Part shown: one piece after another, positions 43,571 to 53,340 of the stretch | Numbering within the stretch: the first letter of the stretch is position 1 | Layout of the letters: every line of letters starts with the position of its first letter | Source of the DNA: Chryseobacterium sp. JUb7 | Lineage (GTDB): Bacteria; Bacteroidota; Bacteroidia; Flavobacteriales; Weeksellaceae | DNA: 64,000 bases | Assembly: GCF_024806495.1 (NCBI RefSeq) | Contig: NZ_JANUFF010000004.1 | Coordinates: forward strand, 347,244 to 411,243 | Direction: 5' to 3' | Position numbers and translations under genes: made by a program | Notes under the pieces: model-generated | What the model was told of the DNA's origin: nothing | What the model saw: only the letters and a program-made list of their open reading frames with translations | Databases searched by the model: none

Positions 43571-45175
43571 TTGAAGTTATTTCTGAAAATATTTTTTGTG
43601 CTGTTTTGCGTTTTTATTCAAGCGCAAAAGAAACAGTATTGGCTTATTGATACCGAAACCAAGGTTAAGAAAAAAGTAAAGGATTCCGTTTCTGCTGTAA
43701 AATTTTTGGATTCTCTTACTCAGAGCAATTATTTTTTCACCCAGCTAAAAGAAGTAAAAGTAAAAGGAGACAGTACCGAGATCTTTTACAACAAGGGCAA
43801 AAACTTCAACGAAACCTATGTGAATATTTCCGATTCTATTTCACATAAAATAAAATCTCAGAAAGAATTTTTTACTAAAAATCTGGATTCTACAAAGAAG
43901 AATATCAACAAAGCTTATATTGATGACGGCTATTCATTCAGCAGAATCAAGACAAAATATAAAGGACAAAAAAACGGTTATCCCATTGTAGAACTGGACA
44001 TCAACAAAAATGATAAAAGAAAAATTGATGGTTTTGTAGTAAAAGGCTATGAAAGAGTTCCCAAGAGATTCATGAAAAATCTTGATAAAGAATTCAAAGG
44101 TAAAACCTACGATGACAAAAACCTGATTGCCATTAATAAAAGTTTTCAGAGCCACCAGTTTGTAACCCTCGAAAGACCACCACAAACACTTTTCACGAAA
44201 GATTCTACGCAGATCTATCTTTTCATGGAGAAGAAAAAAACGAATAGCTTTGACGGGGTGATTGGTTTTGGAAATGATAAAACAGATAAATTCACCTTAA
44301 ACGGAACCCTGAATGTGAATTTCAGGAATATGTTTAACGGTTTCGAAAACGTGAATCTATATTGGCAGAGAAACCCTGACAAAGGGCAGAATTTTGATCT
44401 CCAGACAGATGTTCCGTATCTTTTTAAGTCCAATATCGGTCTAAATATGAAGGTAAATATCTTCAGACAGGATTCTACTTTCGCCAATGTAAAAGCACTC
44501 CCTGCTTTGTATTATCATATGAACAGCCGGAATAAAATAGGACTCCGAGGAACTTTTGAGAGCTCAAGTATCATCGACAGTCTCTATGTTCAGGGGAAAG
44601 ATTACAACAAAAAAGGAATCGGTATCTGGTTTGAAATGGTAGAACCTACAGATATTGATCTTTTTCTATATAAAACAAAAATTAATGCCGGATATGACTA
44701 TCTGACAACTACTTATACAAAAGACAACATCAAATCTCCGCAAAACCAATTCTACTTCTTTGGGGAGCATAATTATCATATCAATGGCAATCATTTCCTC
44801 AATATAAAAGCGGAGGGTGCGATGATGGACTCTAAAATTGAGTTTTCCGCCAACGAATTGTACCGCTTCGGGGGCTGGAATTCTATGCGGGGTTTCAATG
44901 AAAACTCCCTTGCCGCCGATTTTTATTATTACGGAAGTTTAGAATACCGGTACCTCATCGGAAATCAGGCGTTTTTTGATGTCTTCGGACAATACGGACA
45001 GCTCAATAATAAATCTTTAAATGTAAAACCTAAGCTCTACAGTGTGGGGCTCGGATTCAATTTCTTTATCCCGATCGGGCTGATGAGTTTCCAGCTTTCG
45101 AATGGAAACGAATTTGGAAATCCTTTTAAATTTAATGACATTAAAATCCACTGGGGAATTCTGAGTAGATTCTAA
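43571..45175 (+). CDS. BamA/TamA-like outer membrane barrel protein (TTG start)
   Basis: 534 residues. The start codon is TTG: a stop codon (TAG 43568-43570) lies directly upstream in frame, and translation from TTG gives a complete signal peptide (MKLFLKIFFVLFCVFIQAQ). About residues 20-210 form a charged region with POTRA-like folds (GYPIVELDINKNDKRKIDGF, VVKGYERVPKRFMKN); the rest is a 16-strand-type barrel ending FNDIKIHWGILSRF with terminal Phe, as recognised by BAM. The RFGGWNSMRGFNENSL segment corresponds to the conserved (V/I)RG(F/Y) loop of the Omp85 superfamily. Role: membrane protein insertion or translocation, cargo unknown. Confidence 0.83.
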   Translation: MKLFLKIFFVLFCVFIQAQKKQYWLIDTETKVKKKVKDSVSAVKFLDSLTQSNYFFTQLKEVKVKGDSTEIFYNKGKNFNETYVNISDSISHKIKSQKEFFTKNLDSTKKNINKAYIDDGYSFSRIKTKYKGQKNGYPIVELDINKNDKRKIDGFVVKGYERVPKRFMKNLDKEFKGKTYDDKNLIAINKSFQSHQFVTLERPPQTLFTKDSTQIYLFMEKKKTNSFDGVIGFGNDKTDKFTLNGTLNVNFRNMFNGFENVNLYWQRNPDKGQNFDLQTDVPYLFKSNIGLNMKVNIFRQDSTFANVKALPALYYHMNSRNKIGLRGTFESSSIIDSLYVQGKDYNKKGIGIWFEMVEPTDIDLFLYKTKINAGYDYLTTTYTKDNIKSPQNQFYFFGEHNYHINGNHFLNIKAEGAMMDSKIEFSANELYRFGGWNSMRGFNENSLAADFYYYGSLEYRYLIGNQAFFDVFGQYGQLNNKSLNVKPKLYSVGLGFNFFIPIGLMSFQLSNGNEFGNPFKFNDIKIHWGILSRF

Positions 45176-45344
45176 TCTCAAAGTACCTTGATCTCTATTA
45201 TAATAATACTATTTAAAAAAAGTAAAAATTTGTGAAACCATCACTGTTTTGAGCTTTATAATTTTATTAAATTTATTATTGTCTCAGGCTGAAATCATAT
45301 TTTTATCTTAATATCACATTAAAATTCAGGTAACAGTGCACTGC

Positions 45345-45352
45345 TAAATTTG
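45345..45352 (+). promoter_or_regulatory. Putative -7 element of the second susC
   Basis: TAAATTTG matches TAnnTTTG and ends 11 bases before the ATG at 45364. No clear -33 TTTG. Confidence 0.45.
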
Positions 45353-45363
45353 CCTTCAAAAAA

Positions 45364-48300
45364 ATGAAGAAAACTTTAGCTACGTTTGCAGTTTTTTTAC
45401 TTCCACTCTATTTTACGGCTCAGGAAATTAATATCTCGGGAAATGTAAGGTCTGAGAATGGCTCCAGTGTTTCCGGAGTGAGCATCACCGATAAAAACAC
45501 CGGAAAAACAGCTACGACTGACGAAAACGGGAATTTTACAATTTCAGCCAACACTAGAGATATTCTTGAATTTTTCTCGCCGGACTTTTCTACCTCAACC
45601 ATTGAGGTTTCAGACAGAAAAAATTATTCAGTCGTTTTAAAAAAGATTAATGAAAAACAGATCGAAGGGGTTGTTATTACCGCTTTAGGTATTGCGAAGA
45701 AGAAAGAGAAAATCGGGTATTCCACTCAGGAAGTTGGTACAAAACAATTTGAGACCGTTACGACTCCAAGTATTGGAAATCTATTCTCAGGGCAGGTTGC
45801 CGGATTGAATGTTTCAAATCCTACAGGAATGCAGCAGGCTCCGCAGTTTACATTAAGAGGAAATTCCAATCTGGTTTTCGTAATCGACGGAGTGATTGTT
45901 GAGAAAGAAGTTTTTCAGAATTTAGATCCTAATAATATCGATAACATCAACGTACTTAAAGGAGCAACAGCTTCTGCGTTGTATGGGGCAAGAGGACGGT
46001 ATGGAGCCGTTTTAATTACTACAAAAAGTGCGAAAAAGAAAGGCTTTACCGTAGAGTTTTCACAAAATACAATGATCACAGGAGGATTTACGAATCTTCC
46101 AAAAACACAGACTGAATACGGAAACGGTTCACACGGAAAATATGAATTCTGGGACGGAGCAGATGGTGGAGTAAATGACGGAGATATGATCTGGGGACCA
46201 AAATTTGTTCCCGGAACGAAGATCGCTCAATGGAACAGCCCGATCAGAGATAAGCAGACCGGACAGGTTATTCCCTGGTACGGAACCGTAGCAGGAAGTC
46301 AGTATAATGACAAATCCCGATACGAAAGAGTACCGATCGACTGGGAATATCATGATAACTTAAAAACTTTCATGAAGCCCGCAGTGATCAATAACAACAA
46401 CTTTTCGATCAGCTATAAAAACAATAAAGATATCTACAGGCTTTCGGGAAATTTCATGAATTATGATGACAGAATACCTGAAGCATATCTACAGCGTTAC
46501 GGAATCAATTTCTCTTCAGAAAATCATATTGGCGAAAAATTAATCTTTGATACGAAGTTCAATTTTAATCAGACATTCACTCCCAATATTCCGAACTATG
46601 ATTATAATCCGAGTGGTCACATGTATACTATCCTGATCTGGATGGGAGGTGATGTAGACGGAAGAGACTTGAGAAATCATATGTGGGTTCCGGGGCAGGA
46701 AGGTAAAACTCAAGCTAACTGGAATTATGCATGGTACAATAACCCTTGGTTCGGGGCCGAATATTATAAAAATAAAAACAGAACCAACATCATCAATGCA
46801 CAAACCGGTTTAGAATACAAAGCGACTCAGGATTTCTCGATAAAAGGGAAAATCTCCATTGTTGAGAACCATAATAAGCAGGAAATTTTGAGTCCATATT
46901 CTTATTTCAATTACAGTGCGCCGAGAAGCGGTGGATATATCCTGAATGATACCAAAACCTGGAACCTCAACTCAGATATCTTAGCAACTTATAAAAAGAA
47001 AATTTCAGAAAACTTTGATTTCACAATCAATGCCGGAGCTTCTACATTTTACTATAAAAATGATGTTGACAATGCTTCAACTGACGGTTTGAAAATTCCG
47101 GAGCAATATTCGTTAGACAATTCGATAGGAGCCGTAAAATATTACGATTATTTAAAAGAAAAATTAATTTACAGTGCGTATACAACCATCGATATAGGTT
47201 TATATAATGCTTTCTTTATTAACGTTTCCGGACGTAACGACTGGTCATCAACACTTCCGAAAGCCAACAGATCTTATTTTTATCCATCCGCTTCATTAAG
47301 TGCTGTTGTTTCTAATCTGGTGAAACTCCCCGAATCGATTAATTTACTGAAATTATCAGCTTCCTGGGCAAAAGTAGCCTATGATTTCCAACCTTATTCC
47401 GTAAGAAATTATTATTTGAATAACAGCGGCGTAACCTATAACGGAAATCCTACATTCTACTACCCGACTACTCTGAATTATGAAAATTCATTAAAACCTG
47501 AACAGACAAAATCTTATGAATTAGGATTAAGTGCAGGATTATTTAAAAACAGGCTTACGCTGGATGCAACCTATTTCCATACACTGGATTACAACAACAT
47601 TCTACAGTTCCCAAGCGCTCCGTCATCAGGCTTCACTTCACAATATGTGAATGGTAATGAATATACAACCAAAGGTCTTGAAATTTCATTAGGTATCGTT
47701 CCTGTAAAAACAAAAGATTTCACCTGGAAAGCCTTAATTAACTGGAGTACGTATGAACAAAAACTGACTTCCATTTATGCCGATATGCCCAATTACAACA
47801 ATATCAAATTAGGCGAAAGAATGGACAGTTATTATGATACAACCTGGCAAAAATCTCCGGATGGAAAAGTGATTCTCAATGCCGAAACAGGTATGCCGAC
47901 GAGAGCGACGACTCCGACTAATTTAGGTCATTTCAATCCGGACTGGACCTTCGGTTTCAACAATACCTTCAAATATAAAAAATTAAGCTTAACCGTAGGA
48001 ATTGACGGAAGTATAGGCGGTGTGATGAGATCTCAGGTCGTAGAAAAAATGTGGTGGGGCGGAAAACATCCCAATTCAGTGGCATACAGAGATCTTGAAT
48101 ATGCCAACCCCGGAACTTATTATTTCGTACCGGATGGTGTAAATTACAATGCAGCCACAGGAACTTACACCCCACATACTAAGGCAATCAGTTTTCAGGA
48201 CTGGGCACAGAACTATCCTTATCAGGCAAGAGTTACCGAGGACGAAAGCGAATTGTTTGCTAATGTTTTCGACAGAACTTTCGTGAAACTGAGATCTGTC

Positions 48301-48504
48301 ATTCTGGAATATGATTTCTCTTATCTATTGAATCCAAAAGGGTTTGTAAAGAGTTTCACGGCAAATGTATCAGGATATAATCTTGCCATGTGGAAAAAAT
48401 CAAAAAACCTTTATTCAGATCCGGATTATAAGATCGGAACTGGAAATGACATTCAGGATCCGTCGAGCAGATGGTTCGGAATCGGATTTAATCTTAAGTT
48501 TTAA
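45364..48504 (+). CDS. SusC/RagA family TonB-dependent transporter (with CarboxypepD-like domain)
   Basis: 1046 residues. Signal peptide, then a CarboxypepD_reg-like domain at about 22-100 (EINISGNVRSENGSSVSGVS, DENGNFTISA), TonB box region VVITALGIAKKKEKIGYSTQ, and the plug with VIDGVIVEKEVF and KGATASALYGARGRYGAVLI. The barrel ends WFGIGFNLKF. It imports a ligand captured by the SusD protein 17 bases downstream. The third gene of the unit encodes a phosphocholine-specific phospholipase C, which points to phospholipid-derived ligands. Confidence 0.95.
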   Translation: MKKTLATFAVFLLPLYFTAQEINISGNVRSENGSSVSGVSITDKNTGKTATTDENGNFTISANTRDILEFFSPDFSTSTIEVSDRKNYSVVLKKINEKQIEGVVITALGIAKKKEKIGYSTQEVGTKQFETVTTPSIGNLFSGQVAGLNVSNPTGMQQAPQFTLRGNSNLVFVIDGVIVEKEVFQNLDPNNIDNINVLKGATASALYGARGRYGAVLITTKSAKKKGFTVEFSQNTMITGGFTNLPKTQTEYGNGSHGKYEFWDGADGGVNDGDMIWGPKFVPGTKIAQWNSPIRDKQTGQVIPWYGTVAGSQYNDKSRYERVPIDWEYHDNLKTFMKPAVINNNNFSISYKNNKDIYRLSGNFMNYDDRIPEAYLQRYGINFSSENHIGEKLIFDTKFNFNQTFTPNIPNYDYNPSGHMYTILIWMGGDVDGRDLRNHMWVPGQEGKTQANWNYAWYNNPWFGAEYYKNKNRTNIINAQTGLEYKATQDFSIKGKISIVENHNKQEILSPYSYFNYSAPRSGGYILNDTKTWNLNSDILATYKKKISENFDFTINAGASTFYYKNDVDNASTDGLKIPEQYSLDNSIGAVKYYDYLKEKLIYSAYTTIDIGLYNAFFINVSGRNDWSSTLPKANRSYFYPSASLSAVVSNLVKLPESINLLKLSASWAKVAYDFQPYSVRNYYLNNSGVTYNGNPTFYYPTTLNYENSLKPEQTKSYELGLSAGLFKNRLTLDATYFHTLDYNNILQFPSAPSSGFTSQYVNGNEYTTKGLEISLGIVPVKTKDFTWKALINWSTYEQKLTSIYADMPNYNNIKLGERMDSYYDTTWQKSPDGKVILNAETGMPTRATTPTNLGHFNPDWTFGFNNTFKYKKLSLTVGIDGSIGGVMRSQVVEKMWWGGKHPNSVAYRDLEYANPGTYYFVPDGVNYNAATGTYTPHTKAISFQDWAQNYPYQARVTEDESELFANVFDRTFVKLRSVILEYDFSYLLNPKGFVKSFTANVSGYNLAMWKKSKNLYSDPDYKIGTGNDIQDPSSRWFGIGFNLKF

Positions 48505-48521
48505 TTAAAAGAATCATCAAA

Positions 48522-49997
48522 ATGAAAAATAGTATAAAATCATTATTCTTTGTCGGATTATTAGCATTGACCTCTTGTGAAACCAATCTGGACACCATCA
48601 ATGAAAACCCTAATGATCAGGCAAGCATCGATCCGAAATTTCTTTTAACATACGTTTCAAAATCAGCATTCCAGGTAAACGGAGACAATATGTACGCTTC
48701 AAGAATGATGATCGGAACAGACGGAGAAAATACTTACCAGTATATGAAATGGAATGACGCTTCGTTCGATGTTTATACTTCCGGTCTTCTGAATACCGTT
48801 AAAATGATGCAGGAAGCGGAAAAAATCAATAATAAAAATTATCAGGCGATCGGTAAATTTTACAGAGCCTATTACTTCTATAATTTAAGTTTAAAATTTG
48901 GAAGCATCCCTTATTCCGAAGCCGTGAAAGGTGAATCCGGAATTACACAGCCCAAATATGACAGTCAGGAAACAGTGATGGCCGGAATTTTAGGAGAACT
49001 GAAAGAAGCCAATGATCTGATTAATTCCAACGACAAAATTGAAGGCGACATCATTTACAATGGTGATGCTACAAAATGGAAAAAACTGATCAATTCTTTC
49101 CGTCTGAAAATCCTGATCTCACTTTCCAAAAAAGCAACGGTAGGCAGCTATACCATTGCTACAGAATTTGCATCTATTGCGGGAAGCCAGACTTTGATGT
49201 CATCGATCACAGACAACGGAGAACTGAAATTTGCAGATGCTGCCGACAGCAGATATACAATGTTTAATAACAGTGGATACGGTTCGAGTCTGTATATGGC
49301 AGACTATTTTATCAATTTCTTTAAAGCCAGAGAAGACCCTCGTTTATTCACTTTTGCGGCACAAACTACAGCCGCTAAAGAAGCAGGAAAACCCATTACA
49401 GATTTTACAGGATACAACGGAGGAAATCCTACTTCCCCATATTCTGATAATGCAGCTTTGGTTGCTGCCAAAAATATTTCTAAAGTAAATGACCGTTTCT
49501 ATAAAGATGCGACAAATGAACCATCATCTGTTTTAAGCTATTCTGAATTAGAATTTATATTAGCTGAAGCCACTGCAAGAGGTTGGATTTCAGGTTCTTC
49601 AAAGGCACATTATGACAATGCGATCAAAGCAAGTTTTACATTTTATCAGACTTATGTAAAAAATCCAGATCAGTATTTCGGAGGTTTTGATGTGAACCAA
49701 TATTTAACTAAATCTTTAGTTTTATATGATAATTCAGCTCCATTAGCTACTCAACTGGAAAAAATTATGACTCAGAAATACATGACAATGTTTCACCAGT
49801 CTCAATGGACTTCTTATTACGATTATCTGAGAACAGGATATCCGAATTATCCTTTACAAACAGGAGTTTCAGCTCCCTTAAGATTCAGATATCCGCAAGC
49901 TGAGTACAATTATAACAGCGCTAATTTACAGGCAGCACTTGCAGCTCAGTATGGAGGAAATGACAATATCAATTCTAAACCTTGGTGGCTGCAGTAA
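48522..49997 (+). CDS. SusD/RagB-like (SusD-like_2) lipoprotein
   Basis: 491 residues, lipobox LTSC near residue 19, followed by ETNLDTINENPN, the N-terminal signature of the SusD-like_2 subfamily. Helical repeats (KNYQAIGKFYRAYYFYNLSL) and the C-terminal YSELEFILAEATARGW and QSQWTSYYDYLRTGYP are conserved features. It is the surface-exposed binding partner of the SusC protein encoded just upstream. Confidence 0.93.
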   Translation: MKNSIKSLFFVGLLALTSCETNLDTINENPNDQASIDPKFLLTYVSKSAFQVNGDNMYASRMMIGTDGENTYQYMKWNDASFDVYTSGLLNTVKMMQEAEKINNKNYQAIGKFYRAYYFYNLSLKFGSIPYSEAVKGESGITQPKYDSQETVMAGILGELKEANDLINSNDKIEGDIIYNGDATKWKKLINSFRLKILISLSKKATVGSYTIATEFASIAGSQTLMSSITDNGELKFADAADSRYTMFNNSGYGSSLYMADYFINFFKAREDPRLFTFAAQTTAAKEAGKPITDFTGYNGGNPTSPYSDNAALVAAKNISKVNDRFYKDATNEPSSVLSYSELEFILAEATARGWISGSSKAHYDNAIKASFTFYQTYVKNPDQYFGGFDVNQYLTKSLVLYDNSAPLATQLEKIMTQKYMTMFHQSQWTSYYDYLRTGYPNYPLQTGVSAPLRFRYPQAEYNYNSANLQAALAAQYGGNDNINSKPWWLQ

Positions 49998-50026
49998 AAA
50001 ACTAACTATTTTTTAACATCAAAATA

Positions 50027-50066
50027 AAAGAAATCGCAAGAAAACCAATTAACTTGCGGTTTCTTT
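50027..50066 (+). terminator. Hairpin between susD and plcC (terminator or attenuator)
   Basis: AAAGAAATCGCAAG (50027-50040) and CTTGCGGTTTCTTT (50053-50066) pair over 14 bp with one G-U, loop 12 bases. The 3' arm is T-rich but a true T run is missing. It lies 30 bases after susD and 15 before the phospholipase ATG, so it may reduce read-through or protect the susCD message. Confidence 0.65.
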
Positions 50067-50080
50067 GTATTACTATTGAA

Positions 50081-52426
50081 ATGGACAGAAGAGAATTTTT
50101 AGAAAAATCAAGTTTACTTTTAGCCGGTTTAGGAACTTCAGGGGTTTTACACCCTTCTATTTTAAAGGCATTAACCATCGAGCCTGCCGCGCAATCTACT
50201 TTTTATGATGCAGAACATGTAGTAATTTTAATGCAGGAAAACCGCTCTTTTGATCATGCTTTCGGGGCTTTGAAAGGAGTAAGAGGCTTTTTAGACCAGA
50301 GAGCCTTTATAAAGCAGGATGGTCATTCGGTTTTCTTTCAGAAAAATGACACCGGAAAATACGCTTCTCCGGCACGTTTGGATTTAAGAAATACAAAATC
50401 TACCTGGATGAGTTCCCTTCCCCACTCTTGGGATAATCAGCAAAAAGCATTGAATAAAGGGAAATATGATCAATGGCTTCAGGCAAAAGCTTCGGGAAAT
50501 AAAGATTATAAAAATATTCCGTTGACATTGGGATATTATAACCGCGAAGATCTTCCTTTTTACTACCAATTGGCAGATGCATTCACTATTTTCGACCAAT
50601 ATTTTTGTTCTTCATTAACAGGAACAACCCCCAACCGTCTATTTCTTTGGTCGGGGACCCTTCGTGAACAGCAAAACGGAAAAGTAAAAGCCAATGTTTA
50701 TAATGAAAATATTGATTACGATAAAGCCAGACAGGCAAAGTGGAAAAGTTTTCCTGAAATTTTAGAAGAGCAAAATGTTTCATGGAAAATTTATCAGAAC
50801 GAAATCAGCCTTCCAAAAGGAATGTCCGGTGAGCAGGAAGCATGGCTGAGTAATTTTACAGACAATCCAATTGAGTGGTTTTCAAATTTCAATGTGAAGT
50901 TTTCAAAAGGATACCATGAAAATATTCCCAACATTATTTCTTATCTAAAAAAGGAAATCGAAAAAAATCCGGGCCAGAAAGAAAGACTGGAAGGAATGAT
51001 TACCGAGCTTGAAAATGATTTGAAAGAATATAAACCGGAAAATTTCGCTAAACTTTCTCAGCAACAAAAGAATCTTCACGAAAAAGCCTTTACCACCAAT
51101 TCAGGAGATCCTGATTTCTGGAATGTAGAAATCGGACAGGATGAAAACGGGGAAAGACTGGTCGTTCCTAAAGGTGATGTTCTGCACCAGTTTAGAAAAG
51201 ATGTAGAAGAAAAAAAATTACCATTAGTTTCATGGCTGGTGGCTCCAGAGCATTTTTCTGATCATCCCGGATCGCCATGGTATGGAGCATGGTATATCTC
51301 TGAAGTCTTAAATATCTTAACCAAAGATCCGGAAACCTGGAAAAAAACAATTTTCATTATTAATTACGATGAAAATGATGGTTACTTCGATCATGTTTTA
51401 CCTTTTGCTCCACCCATAAATCCAAGTCAGCCTGTTGATATGAATGGAAAAGACGGAGTGGAATATGTAAACAAAAATCAGGAATACATGGCTTCACAAA
51501 AGCTGAAGGATCATGAAAAAATCGAAGGTACTGTTGGCTTGGGATACAGAGTCCCTATGATTATTGCCTCTCCCTGGACGAAAGGAGGATTTGTAAACTC
51601 TGAAGTTTCAGACCATACTTCAGTCTTACAGTTCTTGGAAAAATTCATTCATAAAAAATTCAATAAAGAAGTCACCATTGACAATATCAGTGATTGGCGC
51701 AGAGCTGTTTGCGGAGATCTGACTTCAGCCTTTAATTCATCTAGTGTAAAAATTCCGCAGATGAATTATCTGGATCAAAAGGATTATGCAAAAACTATCA
51801 ATTCTGCGAAAAATAAACCTGTTCCCAATTTAAAATGGTATTCTGAAAATGAACTGAAAAATAATTTACTGGAAATTCAGGAAAGAGGTCTAAAGCCTTC
51901 AAATCCGCTTCCCTACAATTTTCAGGTAAATTTTGAAAATGAAAAAATTAAAATGACCAACCTGAACGAAACAGGAATTCCTTTATTAATCTATGACAGA
52001 ACAAAATTCGACAATGGTGATTTTCATTTCTCATATGCTTTGTATTCAAAACAGGAGCTGTCTCATACTGTAAATACAGGAAAATATAATCTTGAAGTTT
52101 TTGGTCCTAATGGGTTTTACAGGAATTTCAAGGGTGGAGAGATTCCTGATCTTGAAGTTTTACTAATCAATAATACCTCAAAAAATCAGGTCGAGCTTAT
52201 TTTCAGAAAAGGAAACAAAGGAAACATTACCATTACCTTAGAAAACTTTTACGAGAAAAAGCAAAAGAAAATTTCTTTGCATCAACCTGAAGAAAGACTG
52301 ATCATAGACCTTGATAAAATGAAAGGATGGTATGATCTGAAGCTTATGTCTGAAAATAATATCTGGCATTTTGCAGGTAGAATAGAATCAGGAAAACCTT
52401 CTACTTCCGATCCTCACTGGGCTTAG
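50081..52426 (+). CDS. plcC: Phosphocholine-specific phospholipase C
   Basis: From the ATG at 50081 the protein has 781 residues; the 9 codons before it lie in the hairpin region. The N terminus DRREFLEKSSLLLAGLG is a twin-arginine signal, as in PlcN/PlcH. The acid phosphatase/PLC superfamily motif ENRSFDHAFG is at 53-62, with later GTTPNRLFLWSGT, IINYDENDGYFDHV and APEHFSDHPG. The last ~200 residues are the two C-terminal DUF756-type beta domains. It splits phosphatidylcholine or sphingomyelin to phosphocholine. Folded Tat export to the periplasm is expected. It follows a susCD pair, supporting a phospholipid-use unit. Confidence 0.92.
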   Translation: MDRREFLEKSSLLLAGLGTSGVLHPSILKALTIEPAAQSTFYDAEHVVILMQENRSFDHAFGALKGVRGFLDQRAFIKQDGHSVFFQKNDTGKYASPARLDLRNTKSTWMSSLPHSWDNQQKALNKGKYDQWLQAKASGNKDYKNIPLTLGYYNREDLPFYYQLADAFTIFDQYFCSSLTGTTPNRLFLWSGTLREQQNGKVKANVYNENIDYDKARQAKWKSFPEILEEQNVSWKIYQNEISLPKGMSGEQEAWLSNFTDNPIEWFSNFNVKFSKGYHENIPNIISYLKKEIEKNPGQKERLEGMITELENDLKEYKPENFAKLSQQQKNLHEKAFTTNSGDPDFWNVEIGQDENGERLVVPKGDVLHQFRKDVEEKKLPLVSWLVAPEHFSDHPGSPWYGAWYISEVLNILTKDPETWKKTIFIINYDENDGYFDHVLPFAPPINPSQPVDMNGKDGVEYVNKNQEYMASQKLKDHEKIEGTVGLGYRVPMIIASPWTKGGFVNSEVSDHTSVLQFLEKFIHKKFNKEVTIDNISDWRRAVCGDLTSAFNSSSVKIPQMNYLDQKDYAKTINSAKNKPVPNLKWYSENELKNNLLEIQERGLKPSNPLPYNFQVNFENEKIKMTNLNETGIPLLIYDRTKFDNGDFHFSYALYSKQELSHTVNTGKYNLEVFGPNGFYRNFKGGEIPDLEVLLINNTSKNQVELIFRKGNKGNITITLENFYEKKQKKISLHQPEERLIIDLDKMKGWYDLKLMSENNIWHFAGRIESGKPSTSDPHWA

Positions 52427-52451
52427 TCTTAAAAATTCATTCTAATAAATT

Positions 52452-52482
52452 AAAGTCTTACATCATCATGTAAGGCTTTTTT
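52452..52482 (+). terminator. Terminator after plcC
   Basis: AGTCTTACAT-catc-ATGTAAGGCT pairs over 10 bp with one G-U and is followed by T7, 26 bases past the stop. Confidence 0.85.
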
Positions 52483-52660
52483 TATTCGGTGATTTCATTT
52501 ATAAAGAATAAAACTTATTTTCATGAAATTTATATGTCCGATTTTTAAGCCGTATTAAAATATTGAAAATGAATAAATAAGAATTAAAAAAAATAGCAAA
52601 AACTATTTCATACTTATTTGAATTTTATTAACTTCACTTTACCAAAATTATAAATTTACC

Positions 52661-53239
52661 ATGAAAAAATTGAAATTCACTTTAGCTACATCTTTTGTTG
52701 CATTAGCATTGTCTACAAGCCTACATGCACAAGATACGAACACAGACAATCACACAATAACCATTTCTGTACCGGAAGTTGCATTGGTAGATATTGAACC
52801 TGCCGCTACAAAAAACATAACTTTAGGGTTCACAGCTCCTACAGAAGCAGGTAATCCATTGGTTGCAAATGCAGCTAACACTACGCTTTGGCTTAACTAC
52901 TCTTCTATTAAATCTGTGGCAGATCCGACGCGTAATGTTTCTGTAAAACTAAATGCTATCATTCCTGGAGTTGACATTCATGTAACCGCAGCAGCAGCTA
53001 CAGGTGCAGGAGGAGGAACATTAGGAACTCCGTCTGCTCAACTTACATTAAGTGCCGCAGACCAGACAATTATCTCAGGAATAGGAAGTGCTTACACAGG
53101 TAACGGAGCCAACAACGGCCATAACCTGACGTATGCATTAGCTCCGGGAAGTGGTCCTGGCGGAGTGGCAGCCTATGCAGATCTACAGGCGACTGCTACT
53201 ACAGTAGCAACAGTTACCTATACTATTTCGGACAACTAA
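52661..53239 (+). CDS. Exported subunit-like protein (putative major pilin/fibre subunit)
   Basis: 192 residues with a signal peptide (cleavage near LHAQ). The mature protein is one all-beta domain: TITISVPEVALVDIEPA, LGFTAPTEAGNPL, LWLNYSSIKSVADPTRNVSV, then GAGGGTLGTPSAQLTL and a final strand TVATVTYTISDN. There is no Cys. The layout (short N-terminal strand, VDIEPA, long C-terminal strand) is reminiscent of CS1-type pilins, but I cannot show homology. A clear paralogue (LMDIEPAGA, GTLGTPSAQ) is encoded at 56875-57405 in the same operon. The strong hairpin after this gene suggests that it is made in excess, as expected for a major subunit. Confidence 0.75.
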   Translation: MKKLKFTLATSFVALALSTSLHAQDTNTDNHTITISVPEVALVDIEPAATKNITLGFTAPTEAGNPLVANAANTTLWLNYSSIKSVADPTRNVSVKLNAIIPGVDIHVTAAAATGAGGGTLGTPSAQLTLSAADQTIISGIGSAYTGNGANNGHNLTYALAPGSGPGGVAAYADLQATATTVATVTYTISDN

Positions 53240-53260
53240 CCTGTCCTAATTTCATCTTTA

Positions 53261-53305
53261 TACAAGCAAGAAGAAAAAGATATGCTATTTCTTCTTGGTC
53301 TTGTA
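53261..53305 (+). promoter_or_regulatory. Strong intercistronic hairpin after the first subunit gene
   Basis: TACAAGCAAGAAGAAA (53261-53276) pairs with TTTCTTCTTGGTCTTGTA (53288-53305) over 16 bp with a 2-base bulge. No T run follows, so it fits an mRNA-stabilising processing hairpin or a partial terminator between gene 1 and genes 2-5. Confidence 0.75.
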
Positions 53306-53340
53306 TTATCAATGTTTTAAACACCAAACTTTACATAATT

